A stretch of 64,000 nucleotides of DNA. Source: an uncultured Prevotellaceae bacterium. GTDB taxonomy: Bacteria; Bacteroidota; Bacteroidia; Bacteroidales; Muribaculaceae. Below the pieces are notes generated by a model. The model was not told where the DNA came from. It saw nothing but the letters and a program-made list of their open reading frames with translations, and ran no database searches. A program made the translations under genes and the position numbers. Shown here in pieces: positions 20,061 through 28,813 of the stretch; positions within the stretch are counted from its first letter, which is position 1; each line of letters starts with the position of its first letter. The stretch lies in NCBI GenBank assembly GCA_900318335.1, contig ONKF01000017.1:36321-100320 (forward strand), in the 5' to 3' direction.

Positions 20061-20089
20061 TTGTTTCTCAAATAATTGTGTTATCTTTG
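20061..20089 (+). promoter_or_regulatory. Promoter of the ybeY-mnmG-apt-uvrC operon
   Basis: TTG at 20061-20063, an 18-nt spacer and TATCTTTG at 20082-20089, ending 28 nt before the ybeY ATG. Confidence 0.6.
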
Positions 20090-20117
20090 TCTCCCGTTTT
20101 TCAAGAAGCATCAACTA

Positions 20118-20558
20118 ATGACCGAAATCAATTACATGTTACAAGGTAAAGTCGAGATGCCGTCCCTCAACGAGGAGGCGGTGCGTGACTGGATCGTGGC
20201 GGTGGCCGAGCAACACCAGCAACGGGTGGGGTGCTTGACCTATGTCTTCTGTGACGACGACTACATCCTGGAGACCAACCGTCAATTTCTGGGTCACGAC
20301 TACTATACCGACATCATTACCTTTGACTACACCAACTCTCGCCACATCGCGGGCGACATGGTCATATCGCTCGACACCGTGCGCAGCAATGCCGAAATGC
20401 TAGGCGCTGACTATGAAACCGAGCTCATGCGTGTCATTATCCATGGCGTGCTGCACCTGTGCGGCATCAACGACAAGGGCCCTGGCGAGCGTGAGATCAT
20501 GGAGCAACACGAGAATGCCGCCCTGGCCATCCTTCCCGATAACGTATTCAAGAAATGA
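20118..20558 (+). CDS. ybeY: Endoribonuclease YbeY
   Basis: Single-strand endoribonuclease for 16S rRNA 3' maturation and 70S quality control, 146 residues. The family landmarks HDYYTDIITFDY and the metal site HGVLHLCGIND are present. The third histidine of the usual H-x3-H-x5-H triad is not found; the sequence reads GINDKG at that point. The start at 20118 is chosen because an upstream in-frame ATG at 20076 lies within the promoter. The stop overlaps the mnmG start (ATGA), which suggests translational coupling. Confidence 0.9.
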   Translation: MTEINYMLQGKVEMPSLNEEAVRDWIVAVAEQHQQRVGCLTYVFCDDDYILETNRQFLGHDYYTDIITFDYTNSRHIAGDMVISLDTVRSNAEMLGADYETELMRVIIHGVLHLCGINDKGPGEREIMEQHENAALAILPDNVFKK

Positions 20559-22432
20559 GGCACGACTATGATGTGATAGTGGTGGGTGCCGGTCATGCCG
20601 GCTGTGAGGCTGCTTGTGCAGCAGCCCGATTGGGTTCACACACCCTGCTCATCACCATCGACATGAACAAGATTGCCCAGATGAGCTGCAACCCGGCTGT
20701 AGGCGGAATCGCCAAGGGCCAGATTGTGCGCGAAATCGATGCTATGGGCGGCCAGATGGGTATCGTCACCGACCGCAGCAGCATCCAGTTCAGGATGCTC
20801 AACCGCAGCAAGGGTCCCGCCATGTGGAGCCCGCGTTCCCAAAGCGACCGCCAGCAGTTCATCCTCGAGTGGAGAAAAGTGCTCGAGAACACGCCCAACT
20901 TGTATATGTGGCAGGATTCCGTCGATGAATTCATCATCGAGGGTGGGGTAGTCAAGGGGGTCAAGACCGTCCTCGGCATGACTTTCCAGGCCCGTGCCGT
21001 CATTCTCACGGCAGGCACATTTCTCAACGGATTGATGCATGTGGGTCCCGTCAAGACCCCTGGCGGACGTGTTTCAGAACCGCCTGCGACCGGTATTACC
21101 GAACAATTGGCCTCACTTGGCTTCACCGTAGGCCGCATGAAAACCGGAACGCCACCCCGTCTGGACGAGCGCACCATCGACTTCTCCCAATGCATCAAGC
21201 AGGAAGGTGAGAACGATTTCCACCACTTTTCCTACCTGCCTGGCGTGACCTCACAGTTGCCCCAGCGCCCCTGCTGGATTGTGCACACCAACGAGCAAGT
21301 GCATGATGTGTTGCGCGAAGGACTGCCCCAATCACCGCTCTATAACGGCCAAATCACCAGTATCGGTCCCCGTTATTGCCCCAGCATCGAGACCAAGATC
21401 GTGACCTTTGCCGACAAGACATCCCACCAGCTATTCATCGAGCCCGAGGGCGCGACAACCCATGAGATGTACCTCAACGGGTTCTCTTCGTCACTGCCTT
21501 GGGAAGTGCAGATCGAGGCCTTGCGCCACATTCCCGCCCTGCGTGATGTGCATGCGTTCCGCCCCGGATATGCCATCGAGTATGACTTCTTTGACCCAAC
21601 CCAGCTGACACATACCCTCGAATCCAAAGTGGTGAAGAACCTGTTCCTCGCCGGCCAGGTCAACGGCACCACGGGTTATGAGGAAGCAGCAGGGCAGGGG
21701 CTCATAGCCGGCATCAATGCCCACCAGAATGTGACCGGAGGAGAGCCGTTCACCCTGGCTCGCAACGAGGCATATATCGGCGTGCTCATCGATGACCTGG
21801 TAACCTGTGGCGTGGATGAGCCCTACCGCATGTTCACCTCACGCGCCGAGCACCGCATTCTGTTGCGACAGGACGATGCCGACATGCGCCTGACCGAGCG
21901 CAGCTACCGGCTGGGGTTGGCTACAAGCGAACGTTACGAACTGATGTGTTCCAAGCGCCAGCAGATTGACCGCCTCACCGAGTTTTGCCGTAACTATACC
22001 GTCAAGGCTGCCCTCATCAACCCCACGCTCGAGGCCCTGGGCATGCAACCGCTGGCACAAGGGCAACGGCTCCATGACCTGTTGTTGCGTCCACAGCTGA
22101 ACATGTCCATCCTTGCCGAGGCTCTGCCCGACCTTCAAGCCCAGATTGACGGACTCGAGACCGCGCGCCGCGATGAAATCGTCGAGGCTGCCGAGATTGC
22201 CATCAAGTACCGCGGTTACATCGAGCGCGAGACGCAGATTGCCGACCGCGTAGCCCGACTCGAGAACGTGACGCTTAAGGGCAAGTTTGACTATTCCCAA
22301 ATCCATCAGATATCTACCGAGGCCCGCCAGAAACTCCAGGCCATCGACCCCGACACCGTAGGGCAGGCCTCTCGCATTCCTGGCGTATCGCCCAGCGACA
22401 TCAACATCCTGCTCGTTTTATTGGGCAGATGA
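20555..22432 (+). CDS. mnmG: tRNA uridine-5-carboxymethylaminomethyl synthesis enzyme MnmG
   Basis: FAD-dependent partner of MnmE that modifies U34 of several tRNAs (cmnm5U), 625 residues. The N-terminal dinucleotide fold VVVGAGHAGCEAACAAARLG is followed by the GidA signature MSCNPAVGGIAKGQIVREIDAMGG, then GTFLNGLMHVG, and a C-terminal helical region with KYRGYIERE that contacts MnmE. It overlaps ybeY by 4 nt. A parS site begins 3 nt after the stop. mnmG (gidA) is often origin-proximal in bacteria. Confidence 0.97.
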   Translation: MRHDYDVIVVGAGHAGCEAACAAARLGSHTLLITIDMNKIAQMSCNPAVGGIAKGQIVREIDAMGGQMGIVTDRSSIQFRMLNRSKGPAMWSPRSQSDRQQFILEWRKVLENTPNLYMWQDSVDEFIIEGGVVKGVKTVLGMTFQARAVILTAGTFLNGLMHVGPVKTPGGRVSEPPATGITEQLASLGFTVGRMKTGTPPRLDERTIDFSQCIKQEGENDFHHFSYLPGVTSQLPQRPCWIVHTNEQVHDVLREGLPQSPLYNGQITSIGPRYCPSIETKIVTFADKTSHQLFIEPEGATTHEMYLNGFSSSLPWEVQIEALRHIPALRDVHAFRPGYAIEYDFFDPTQLTHTLESKVVKNLFLAGQVNGTTGYEEAAGQGLIAGINAHQNVTGGEPFTLARNEAYIGVLIDDLVTCGVDEPYRMFTSRAEHRILLRQDDADMRLTERSYRLGLATSERYELMCSKRQQIDRLTEFCRNYTVKAALINPTLEALGMQPLAQGQRLHDLLLRPQLNMSILAEALPDLQAQIDGLETARRDEIVEAAEIAIKYRGYIERETQIADRVARLENVTLKGKFDYSQIHQISTEARQKLQAIDPDTVGQASRIPGVSPSDINILLVLLGR

Positions 22433-22434
22433 TT

Positions 22435-22450
22435 TGTTCCACGTGAAACA
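22435..22450. other. parS: parS centromere-like site, intergenic
   Basis: TGTTCCACGTGAAACA is a perfect match to the 16-bp ParB-binding consensus TGTTNCACGTGAAACA. It lies between mnmG and apt. A second exact site is 1.07 kb downstream. Confidence 0.9.
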
Positions 22451-22477
22451 ATTTAACCATAAACCATTGATATACAA

Positions 22478-23011
22478 ATGAATAAGCAAGAATTAGAAAA
22501 AGTAAAAAGTGTGGTACGTAACATACCCGACTTTCCGGTTCCTGGCATCCAGTTCAAGGATCTGACCACCGCATTCAAGGACCCCGAGGCCCTGCAAATC
22601 ATGACCCGCGCCATGACCGACATATACCGTGACGCCGGCATCACCAAGGTTGTAGGCATCGAAGCCCGCGGCTTTATCGGCGGCGCCATCCTCGCCACCC
22701 AGCTGAACGCAGGCTTTGTTCCCCTGCGCAAGCCCGGCAAATTACCTGCCGAGGTCATCCAGAAGTCCTACTCCAAGGAATATGGCACCGACACCATCGA
22801 GGTGCACCGGGATGCCATCACCCCCGACGACATCGTGGTCATCCATGACGACCTGCTCGCCACCGGCGGCACCATGCTGGCTGCCTATGAGCTCGTGAAG
22901 TCGATGAACCCCAAGAAGGTTTACATCAACTTCATCTGCGACCTGGCCGACCTGCACGGACGTGACGTCTTCCCGCCCGAAGTCGAGGTAACATCGCTCT
23001 TCACTTTCTGA
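22478..23011 (+). CDS. apt: Adenine phosphoribosyltransferase
   Basis: Purine salvage enzyme converting adenine and PRPP to AMP, 177 residues, cytoplasmic. The PRPP-binding loop VVIHDDLLATGGTM is at about 127-140. The N-terminal region NIPDFPVPGIQFKDLTT and the GIEARGFIGGA motif are typical of bacterial Apt. It lies 45 nt after mnmG and 33 nt before uvrC, within the ybeY-mnmG-apt-uvrC run. Confidence 0.96.
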   Translation: MNKQELEKVKSVVRNIPDFPVPGIQFKDLTTAFKDPEALQIMTRAMTDIYRDAGITKVVGIEARGFIGGAILATQLNAGFVPLRKPGKLPAEVIQKSYSKEYGTDTIEVHRDAITPDDIVVIHDDLLATGGTMLAAYELVKSMNPKKVYINFICDLADLHGRDVFPPEVEVTSLFTF

Positions 23012-23044
23012 ACCCGATAGGGTACAAGCAGGAGTGTCCGCAAG

Positions 23045-24871
23045 ATGACCGACGAACTGAAACTTAAGTTGTCATTGCTCCCCGATGAGCCTGGCGTTTA
23101 CCGCTACCGCAATCGGGAGGGCACCATCATCTATGTGGGCAAGGCCAAGAACCTGAAGCGCCGGGTAAACTCCTATTTCAACAGGGAGCACGCGTCGGTG
23201 CGCACGACTATGCTCGTGCGTAATATTGCCGACCTAGAGTACACCGTTGTCAACACCGAGGAGGAAGCCCTTGACCTCGAGAATTCCCTCATCAAGGAAT
23301 ACCAACCCCGCTACAACGTCCTGCTCAAGGATGACAAGAGTTATCCCTGGATATGTGTTTCGGGCGACCTTTACCCGCGCGTGTTCATTACACGTGACGC
23401 GCGCGCCAAGGGGGACCGTTTTTATGGCCCGTATCCCAAGGCCGAGGTCGCTAAGGTGCTTATAGACACCATCAGGCAGATTTATCCGTTACGCACCTGC
23501 CGCCTGATTGTTTCACGTGAAACAATCGCCGAACGTAAGCACCGCCTGTGCCTGCAGTACCATATCCACCGCTGTGAGGGATGCTGCCAGGGGCTGGTGT
23601 CGCCCGAGCAATATGGTGAGTACATCAGCGAAATCAAGCAGATCCTGAACGGAGACACCCATGTGCTGATGGATGTGCTCATGCAGCAGATGCAGCAACT
23701 GGCAAGCGAGTTGAGGTTTGAAGAAGCCGAGATCATCAAGCGGCGCTACAAGCTGCTGGAGCACGTCAGACGGCGCTCGGTCATCGTCAGCCCCACCATC
23801 CACAACATCGACATCTTCGGCCTGCTCAGGGACGAGGATGCCGCCTATGTGAATTACATGCACATGAGGGGTGGGGCAGTGGTCCAGTCATTCACTCTCG
23901 AGTACCGGCTGTCCACGCGCGACGAGAGCGATGCCGAGCTCATGTCAATGGCCGTTGCCGAGGTGCACAAGCGCTTTGCTACCACCTATGCCAACGACCG
24001 CGTCAGCGAGGCTGTCACCAACGTCATTCCCGATGTGGAGTTTTCAGGACTCAGCTTCGCCATTCCTCAACGTGGGGACAAGAAGAAACTGCTCGACATC
24101 GCCATCAAGAATGCCACCCAACACCGCACCGACCGCCTGCACATGATGGAAAAACTCAATCCCGAGCAGCGCACGACACGAACTTTGACCACCATCCAGC
24201 GCGACCTGCGCATGACGGTGCTGCCACGGCACATCGAGTGCTTTGACAACAGCAACATCAGCGGATCAAGTCCTGTTGCGTCATGCGTGGTCTTCCGCAA
24301 CGCCAAGCCCGCCAAGAAGGAGTACCGCCACTTCAACATCAAGACCGTTGAGGGAGCCGATGATTTTGCCTCGATGCGTGAGGTGATTTCCCGTCGCTAC
24401 AGCCGCTTGGTCCAAGAAGACCAGGAACTGCCACAACTGCTCATCGTCGATGGCGGCAAGGGACAGGTCACATCGGCACTCGAAGCGCTTGCCGAGATAG
24501 GCCTGCATGGCCAGATTACCGTCGTGGGCATCGCCAAGCGTCTGAACGAGGTCTATTTCCCTGGCGACAGTGTGCCCCTGTTTATCGACAAGAACAGCGA
24601 GACGCTGCACGTCATTCAGCGCCTGCGCGACGAGGCCCACCGGTTTGCCATCACGTTCCACCGCAAGCAGCGCAGCAAGGGGCAAGTCCACAGCGCGCTC
24701 GACGACGTGCCGGGCATCGGTCCCAAGACCCGCACACTGCTGCTCAAGCAATTCAAGTCGCTCAAGCGCATCCGTGAGGCCTCCGAGGACGACCTCGCTG
24801 CCGTTATCGGTCCAGCCAAAGCCCGCAATCTGGTCGAAGCGCTAAAGGGGGCGGAACAACCCAAGGAGTAG
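23045..24871 (+). CDS. uvrC: Excinuclease ABC subunit C
   Basis: Dual-incision nuclease of nucleotide excision repair, 608 residues. The N-terminal GIY-YIG nuclease is seen as GVYRYRNREGTIIYVGKAKNLKRRVNSYF (about 18-46). It is followed by a UVR motif near 215-245, the RNase H-like C-terminal nuclease with HIECFDNSNISGSSPVASCVVF and LLIVDGGKGQ, and C-terminal helix-hairpin-helix repeats (VPGIGPKTRTLLL). A perfect parS site lies inside the coding region at 23509-23524, encoding V-S-R-E-T near residue 157. Confidence 0.97.
   Translation: MTDELKLKLSLLPDEPGVYRYRNREGTIIYVGKAKNLKRRVNSYFNREHASVRTTMLVRNIADLEYTVVNTEEEALDLENSLIKEYQPRYNVLLKDDKSYPWICVSGDLYPRVFITRDARAKGDRFYGPYPKAEVAKVLIDTIRQIYPLRTCRLIVSRETIAERKHRLCLQYHIHRCEGCCQGLVSPEQYGEYISEIKQILNGDTHVLMDVLMQQMQQLASELRFEEAEIIKRRYKLLEHVRRRSVIVSPTIHNIDIFGLLRDEDAAYVNYMHMRGGAVVQSFTLEYRLSTRDESDAELMSMAVAEVHKRFATTYANDRVSEAVTNVIPDVEFSGLSFAIPQRGDKKKLLDIAIKNATQHRTDRLHMMEKLNPEQRTTRTLTTIQRDLRMTVLPRHIECFDNSNISGSSPVASCVVFRNAKPAKKEYRHFNIKTVEGADDFASMREVISRRYSRLVQEDQELPQLLIVDGGKGQVTSALEALAEIGLHGQITVVGIAKRLNEVYFPGDSVPLFIDKNSETLHVIQRLRDEAHRFAITFHRKQRSKGQVHSALDDVPGIGPKTRTLLLKQFKSLKRIREASEDDLAAVIGPAKARNLVEALKGAEQPKE
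23509..23524. other. parS: parS site inside uvrC
   Basis: TGTTTCACGTGAAACA is a perfect ParB-binding palindrome. The symmetry extends to 22 bp (23506-23527), stronger than the intergenic copy. It is read through as uvrC codons. Confidence 0.92.
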
Positions 24872-24916
24872 GGGAGGGCTATTCAGACCGACTGCAGATT
24901 TTTCACCGCATTTTCA

Positions 24917-24945
24917 TTGCCAATAAAATAAAGTCACTAAATTTG
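24917..24945 (+). promoter_or_regulatory. nadK promoter abutting the start codon
   Basis: TTG at 24917-24919, an 18-nt spacer and TAAATTTG at 24938-24945, then 5 nt and the ATG. A leaderless mRNA is predicted. Confidence 0.55.
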
Positions 24946-24950
24946 CCACT

Positions 24951-25814
24951 ATGAAACGATTGGTGATATTCGGAAACACCTACCAGCAGAGTAACATCAA
25001 CACCGTGCTCAGGCTGTTAGACTATCTGCGGCAGCAAGGCATTGGTGTCGCCGTCGAGCAAGAATACATGAGGTTCCTGAGCGGCAAGCAGTACATCGGC
25101 CTGCCCACCTTTGACGCCAGCCAGGTACCCGATGCCGACATGGCCCTGTCGCTGGGCGGTGACGGCACATTCCTCACCACGGCCATGTGGGTGTCGCGCC
25201 AGGGAATGCCTATTCTAGGTATTAATTTAGGCCATTTGGGCTACCTCACCGCGGGCAACCTGGATGAGAACAGCAGCCTGATTGACGATGTCCTGGCAGG
25301 CAATTACCGCATCGAGGAACGCACCATGCTGCAGGCCTCGTGCGATGCCGTCAGGATCGATCACCCCTGGGCGCTTAACGAAATTGCCGTCCTGCGTCAT
25401 GACACCTCATCGATGCTCGACATGCACACCCTGCTGCGTGGACGTGAACTTACCACCTACCGTGGTGATGGCCTCATCGTGAGCACCCCGACCGGCTCCA
25501 CGGCCTATAACCTGAGCGTAGGCGGCCCCATCCTGGAACCCACAACGTCATGCCTGGTGCTGTCGCCCATTTCGGCCCACTCATTGACAATGCGCCCCCT
25601 CGTGGTGCGTGACGATAGCGAAATCGCCATCTGCACCCACTCGCGCGCCCCGCAATACGAGGTCAGCATCGATGGCGAGGTCACACTATGCCCCACGGGT
25701 TCTACGCTGACCATCGGCCGGGCCCCTTACTGCGCACGCGTCATCCAGCTCAAGACCAACAACTTTGCGAGCACATTGAGGCAGAAACTCCTTTGGGGTA
25801 CTGACAAGTTATAG
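24951..25814 (+). CDS. nadK: NAD kinase
   Basis: Phosphorylates NAD to NADP, 287 residues, cytoplasmic. The diagnostic GGDGT motif is at residues 69-73, followed by GINLGHLGYLT, WALNEIAV and TPTGSTAYNLSVGGPIL, all standard ATP-NAD kinase family blocks. Length is normal. It has its own promoter directly before the ATG and a terminator after the stop. Confidence 0.96.
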   Translation: MKRLVIFGNTYQQSNINTVLRLLDYLRQQGIGVAVEQEYMRFLSGKQYIGLPTFDASQVPDADMALSLGGDGTFLTTAMWVSRQGMPILGINLGHLGYLTAGNLDENSSLIDDVLAGNYRIEERTMLQASCDAVRIDHPWALNEIAVLRHDTSSMLDMHTLLRGRELTTYRGDGLIVSTPTGSTAYNLSVGGPILEPTTSCLVLSPISAHSLTMRPLVVRDDSEIAICTHSRAPQYEVSIDGEVTLCPTGSTLTIGRAPYCARVIQLKTNNFASTLRQKLLWGTDKL

Positions 25815-25842
25815 CGCCATTACCGTTCTATAAGAAAATACA

Positions 25843-25886
25843 ATAAAGGCAACAGATTCACGAATCCATTGCCTTTATCTTTTTTA
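25843..25886. terminator. Terminator between convergent nadK and GT4 genes
   Basis: ATAAAGGCAA (25843-25852) pairs with TTGCCTTTAT (25869-25878), followed by CTTTTTT. Confidence 0.75.
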
Positions 25887-25898
25887 TTAACCACCAAA

Positions 25899-27041
25899 TT
25901 ATTCCTGATAAAGTCTGCGGTGCATCAGTACCGACCGGTAGATGTGTATCATGTGGTCGGCGAGGACTTTGCCTGTAAAGCGCTCAGAGTTATCCTGGGC
26001 TGCCTGGAGCAAGGCGGCTTTCTTGTTTTCATCCTCGAGGACGTCGCTCAATGCTTCGGCTCCGTCATGGAAATTATCGTAGTAAATCACGCCATCACCA
26101 CCAAACTCACGGGCCTTGGCACTGTCCTTACAGATGACCACGGCACCAGTGCGCTGTGCATTAATCAGCTTGAAGCAGTCGCGGCTGCGATCGGTATTGG
26201 GGATAATGACAGCCTGAGCCATCTTGGCAACAGCGGTCAAGTCGGCGTGGTGCACCTTGTCCACTTGCTTGAAGCGGTGGAAGATGTGCAGGTCGTGAGC
26301 CTGCTCCTTGATGACGTTGTCAAAGTGGTCGGTACGGTAGCCTAACAGCACAATTGATATCTTGCGGTCGCGCAACTCATGAACCAGCTGCATGGCCTCC
26401 TTGATGTTGTCGTCGCTATTCAATCGTCCCTTGTAGAGGACAAACTTCTCAGGAAGATGATACTTCTTGCGCAGGATATCGTACATGTTTTCGGGCACCG
26501 ACTGGTCACAGCCCGAGAAGAAGCAGGGATGAACCACCTCCACATTGTCGGGAGACACATGATAGTGGTCGATGATAATCTGGCGGTCAACCTCATTCAA
26601 GGCAATCACACGCTTGGCAATCTTGCAGGCCTTGCGGGCACGACGTTGCATGAGCATGCGGTCAATCCATCCGTGCGCATTCTTGTAGAGCGGGTCAAGC
26701 ATCGTGAACACGGTGGGGAAGTTGCTGCCCTTGAAGCCCGACGAGATGCCATCGTCAATGCCATGGAAGGTGTTCACGCCATGGCCCTTGGCCGAGTGCA
26801 CGATACCGTTACCAGTATACCAGCGCTCCTTGTTGTGGATGTGGTTGCGGGGGAACTTCACGCGCACGCTGTCCTCGTTGAAGATCGGCGTCAATCGCTT
26901 GTTATGCTCGTTCTGAGGAGAATAAAGGATATAATAATTGTCGGGATAATTGACAGCAAGCGCTTTGATGAGGATGCGACCATAATAGGACGTATCATCA
27001 TTCTCCATGATAATCTTGCGGCCTCCGTAACCTACTACCAT
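25899..27041 (-). CDS. Glycosyltransferase family 4 protein
   Basis: A 380-residue GT-B glycosyltransferase, monocistronic. The start MVVGYGGRKIIMENDDTSYYGR corresponds to the first strand and acceptor loop of GT4 mannosyltransferase-like proteins. The donor domain has KFVLYKGRLNSDDNIKEAMQLV and DRSRDCFKLINAQRTGAVVICKDS, equivalent to the E-x7-E region. The acceptor and product are not predictable; there are no flanking polysaccharide genes. Confidence 0.85.
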   Translation of the reverse strand: MVVGYGGRKIIMENDDTSYYGRILIKALAVNYPDNYYILYSPQNEHNKRLTPIFNEDSVRVKFPRNHIHNKERWYTGNGIVHSAKGHGVNTFHGIDDGISSGFKGSNFPTVFTMLDPLYKNAHGWIDRMLMQRRARKACKIAKRVIALNEVDRQIIIDHYHVSPDNVEVVHPCFFSGCDQSVPENMYDILRKKYHLPEKFVLYKGRLNSDDNIKEAMQLVHELRDRKISIVLLGYRTDHFDNVIKEQAHDLHIFHRFKQVDKVHHADLTAVAKMAQAVIIPNTDRSRDCFKLINAQRTGAVVICKDSAKAREFGGDGVIYYDNFHDGAEALSDVLEDENKKAALLQAAQDNSERFTGKVLADHMIHIYRSVLMHRRLYQE

Positions 27042-27111
27042 ATTCTGAATTCAATAAAGTGATTATTCTAAAAATTGATGTAAACCGGTTGCGTCTTCAT
27101 GACACAAGATG

Positions 27112-27119
27112 CAAAATTA
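27112..27119 (-). promoter_or_regulatory. Promoter -7 box of the GT4 gene at 25899-27041
   Basis: TAATTTTG on the minus strand, 70 nt before the start codon. Confidence 0.5.
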
Positions 27120-27172
27120 CTATTTTTTTTCTTTTGATACACTTTTTCTTGGGTCTTTTTCTTGATTTGAGT

Positions 27173-27180
27173 TAACTTTG
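27173..27180 (+). promoter_or_regulatory. Promoter -7 box of the DUF4923-like lipoprotein
   Basis: TAACTTTG with TTG 21 nt upstream (27149-27151). The box overlaps an in-frame TTG codon, which rules that codon out as the start. Confidence 0.55.
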
Positions 27181-27192
27181 CAGGAAATAACG

Positions 27193-27801
27193 ATGATTAT
27201 GAGACGAATAGCCACCATTTTATGCGCGATGCTCTTGTTGGCATCATGCGCCGCCAAGAAGAATGCGGCCAGCGACAGGCTGCATCCCGATCAAGTGTTT
27301 ACCATCACCGAGGATGACATCGCCCGGGAGACCCGACAGATCAACGGACTCATCCAGGGCGAGTGGACCTATAAGGGTCCCAGCGTCGACGTGAGCGGCA
27401 GGAACCTGCTTGCCGGCATCGGCAAACCCATTGCCAAAGGCAAGTTGAAAAAGAAAATCAAGGAAGCGTTCAAGAAGATAGGACTGGACAAGGCCCGACC
27501 CCAGTTTACCTTTAATGTGGACGGCACATGCGCCATCAAGCTGCTGGGCAAGAGCATCAAGGGCACCTATAACTACAATCCCGACCTGGACAAGTTATCC
27601 ATCAAGTGGCATGGTGTGCCTGTCAATGCGCGGCTCAAGCGTGATGGCAAGAAGAAACTGCACATCACATTTGATGCCGATAAGCTGCTGTCACTACTCT
27701 CGCTTGCGAGCAATTTCAGCGACAGCTCCGCAATCAAGGCCCTTACAATGCTCATGGACAATTACGAGGACGTGATGGTGGGCTTCGAGCTTAAGAAGTA
27801 A
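27193..27801 (+). CDS. DUF4923-like lipoprotein
   Basis: A 202-residue protein with a lipoprotein signal MRRIATILCAMLLLASC starting at the second Met (27199 is an equally good start). The mature part has GEWTYKGPSVDVSGRNLLAGIGKPIAKGKLKKKIKEAF, then a beta-rich region (FTFNVDGTCAIKLLGKSIKGTYNY). This layout recalls the Bacteroidetes DUF4923 family of unknown function. It is flanked by terminators and so is a single-gene unit. Its function is unknown; being a lipoprotein it sits on a membrane face. Confidence 0.75.
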   Translation: MIMRRIATILCAMLLLASCAAKKNAASDRLHPDQVFTITEDDIARETRQINGLIQGEWTYKGPSVDVSGRNLLAGIGKPIAKGKLKKKIKEAFKKIGLDKARPQFTFNVDGTCAIKLLGKSIKGTYNYNPDLDKLSIKWHGVPVNARLKRDGKKKLHITFDADKLLSLLSLASNFSDSSAIKALTMLMDNYEDVMVGFELKK

Positions 27802-27831
27802 CTCCATAATAGACACAATTCACTAAAAACC

Positions 27832-27866
27832 ATTGGTGCCCGGTAAAAGACGCATCGGGCACCAAT
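27832..27866 (+). terminator. Hairpin after the DUF4923-like gene
   Basis: ATTGGTGCCCG (27832-27842) pairs perfectly with CGGGCACCAAT (27856-27866). No T-run follows directly, so it may stabilise the 3' end rather than terminate. Confidence 0.45.
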
Positions 27867-27873
27867 AACTAAA

Positions 27874-27910
27874 AACAAAGAGGAAGGCTAATGTAGCCTT
27901 CCTCTTTGTT
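27874..27910. terminator. 17-bp perfect hairpin terminator
   Basis: A 17-nt arm at 27874-27890 pairs perfectly with 27894-27910 around an ATG loop. On the minus strand it is followed by TTTTTAG, serving the gene at 27936-28544. Confidence 0.75.
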
Positions 27911-27935
27911 ATCATGTCTATAAGCTGATGCACTC

Positions 27936-28544
27936 TCAACGGCGGGGGGGCTGGTTCATCATATGCTTGCCCTGGTTAACCGCCTGCTTCTTGGTCAAGC
28001 CGGGCTGGCTCTTGCTGCCAGGCTGACTCTTGGAAGTGCCATACTGCGAACCACCCATACCGGGCTTGGGCTGCGACTTGCTGTCGGGAGCGCCAAAGGT
28101 GCGACCGTTGTAAGCACTGTGGTCAAAGTAACGGTTTGAACCCTTATACACCTGGTATCCAGGAGGAGCTGCGCGATAATAGCGGTCCTTGGGATAGTGG
28201 TTATAGACGGTGAAGACAAACTTCCTGTTCTCCCACGACACGGGGCGATAGAAGTATTCCAGCTGCAGGTAACGCTGGTACTGCATGGGGGAGAGCACAT
28301 ATTTCAGCTCATTGTTGCGGCGGGTCCAGAAGGTGCCGAAGATGTCATCATACACGTCCAGACACATGATGTAGTCCATGTTGATTTCAAACACGGCATT
28401 GTACTGGTCATCGCTCAGTCCAAGTTCATAGGCCATCTTGTCGGTCAGGAAGAACGCCTGATCGCGGGCTGACTTGTAACTCATCGCGTTAGCGGCCGAA
28501 CCTAAGGTCAGCACTGCTACCATTGCTAAGATAAAGCGTTTCAT
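27936..28544 (-). CDS. Secreted protein of unknown function with SKSQPG-type repeats
   Basis: A 202-residue protein with a clear signal peptide (MKRFILAMVAVLTLGSAANA). The helical N-terminal half (YKSARDQAFFLTDKMAYELGLSDDQYNAVFEINMDY) resembles the helical sensor layout of Spy/LTXXQ-like periplasmic proteins, but no family is claimed. A Tyr/Arg-rich middle (HYPKDRYYRAAPPGY) is followed by a low-complexity tail with repeated SKSQPG. It is monocistronic, with a promoter and terminator of its own. Confidence 0.7.
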   Translation of the reverse strand: MKRFILAMVAVLTLGSAANAMSYKSARDQAFFLTDKMAYELGLSDDQYNAVFEINMDYIMCLDVYDDIFGTFWTRRNNELKYVLSPMQYQRYLQLEYFYRPVSWENRKFVFTVYNHYPKDRYYRAAPPGYQVYKGSNRYFDHSAYNGRTFGAPDSKSQPKPGMGGSQYGTSKSQPGSKSQPGLTKKQAVNQGKHMMNQPPRR

Positions 28545-28585
28545 AGTGCGTATGTTTTTAAATTGTTATTAAATGTTTGTTGCCC

Positions 28586-28617
28586 CAAAGTTAGCCTCAC
28601 CGATGAATTGTTGCAAA
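28586..28617 (-). promoter_or_regulatory. Promoter of the secreted-protein gene
   Basis: On the minus strand TTTG (28617-28614), a 20-nt spacer and TAACTTTG (28593-28586). Confidence 0.6.
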
Positions 28618-28800
28618 TTTTTTAGACAAATATTCATAAATAATCGACTAACTACCCACTAAACTGCATGTTTTATGCCATCTGCACCTGGATTATTCCC
28701 AGGTGGCTCCACGGCCAGTCAAGGAGCATTATTCCATAGACAAATGAGGTGCTTTTCCCGATTTTTAGCCTCAAGTGCCTCTCATTTCGGTGTTTCTTAT

Positions 28801-28808
28801 TAATTTTG
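28801..28808 (+). promoter_or_regulatory. Promoter -7 box abutting the GH3-like gene start
   Basis: TAATTTTG ends exactly 5 nt before the ATG at 28814. The -33 region is poor. Confidence 0.5.
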
Positions 28809-28813
28809 CGGAT

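Noticed and set aside
19836-20075. 79-codon frame in the nfeD-ybeY gap
   Set aside because: It runs through several hairpins and into the ybeY promoter, and has no ordered protein features.
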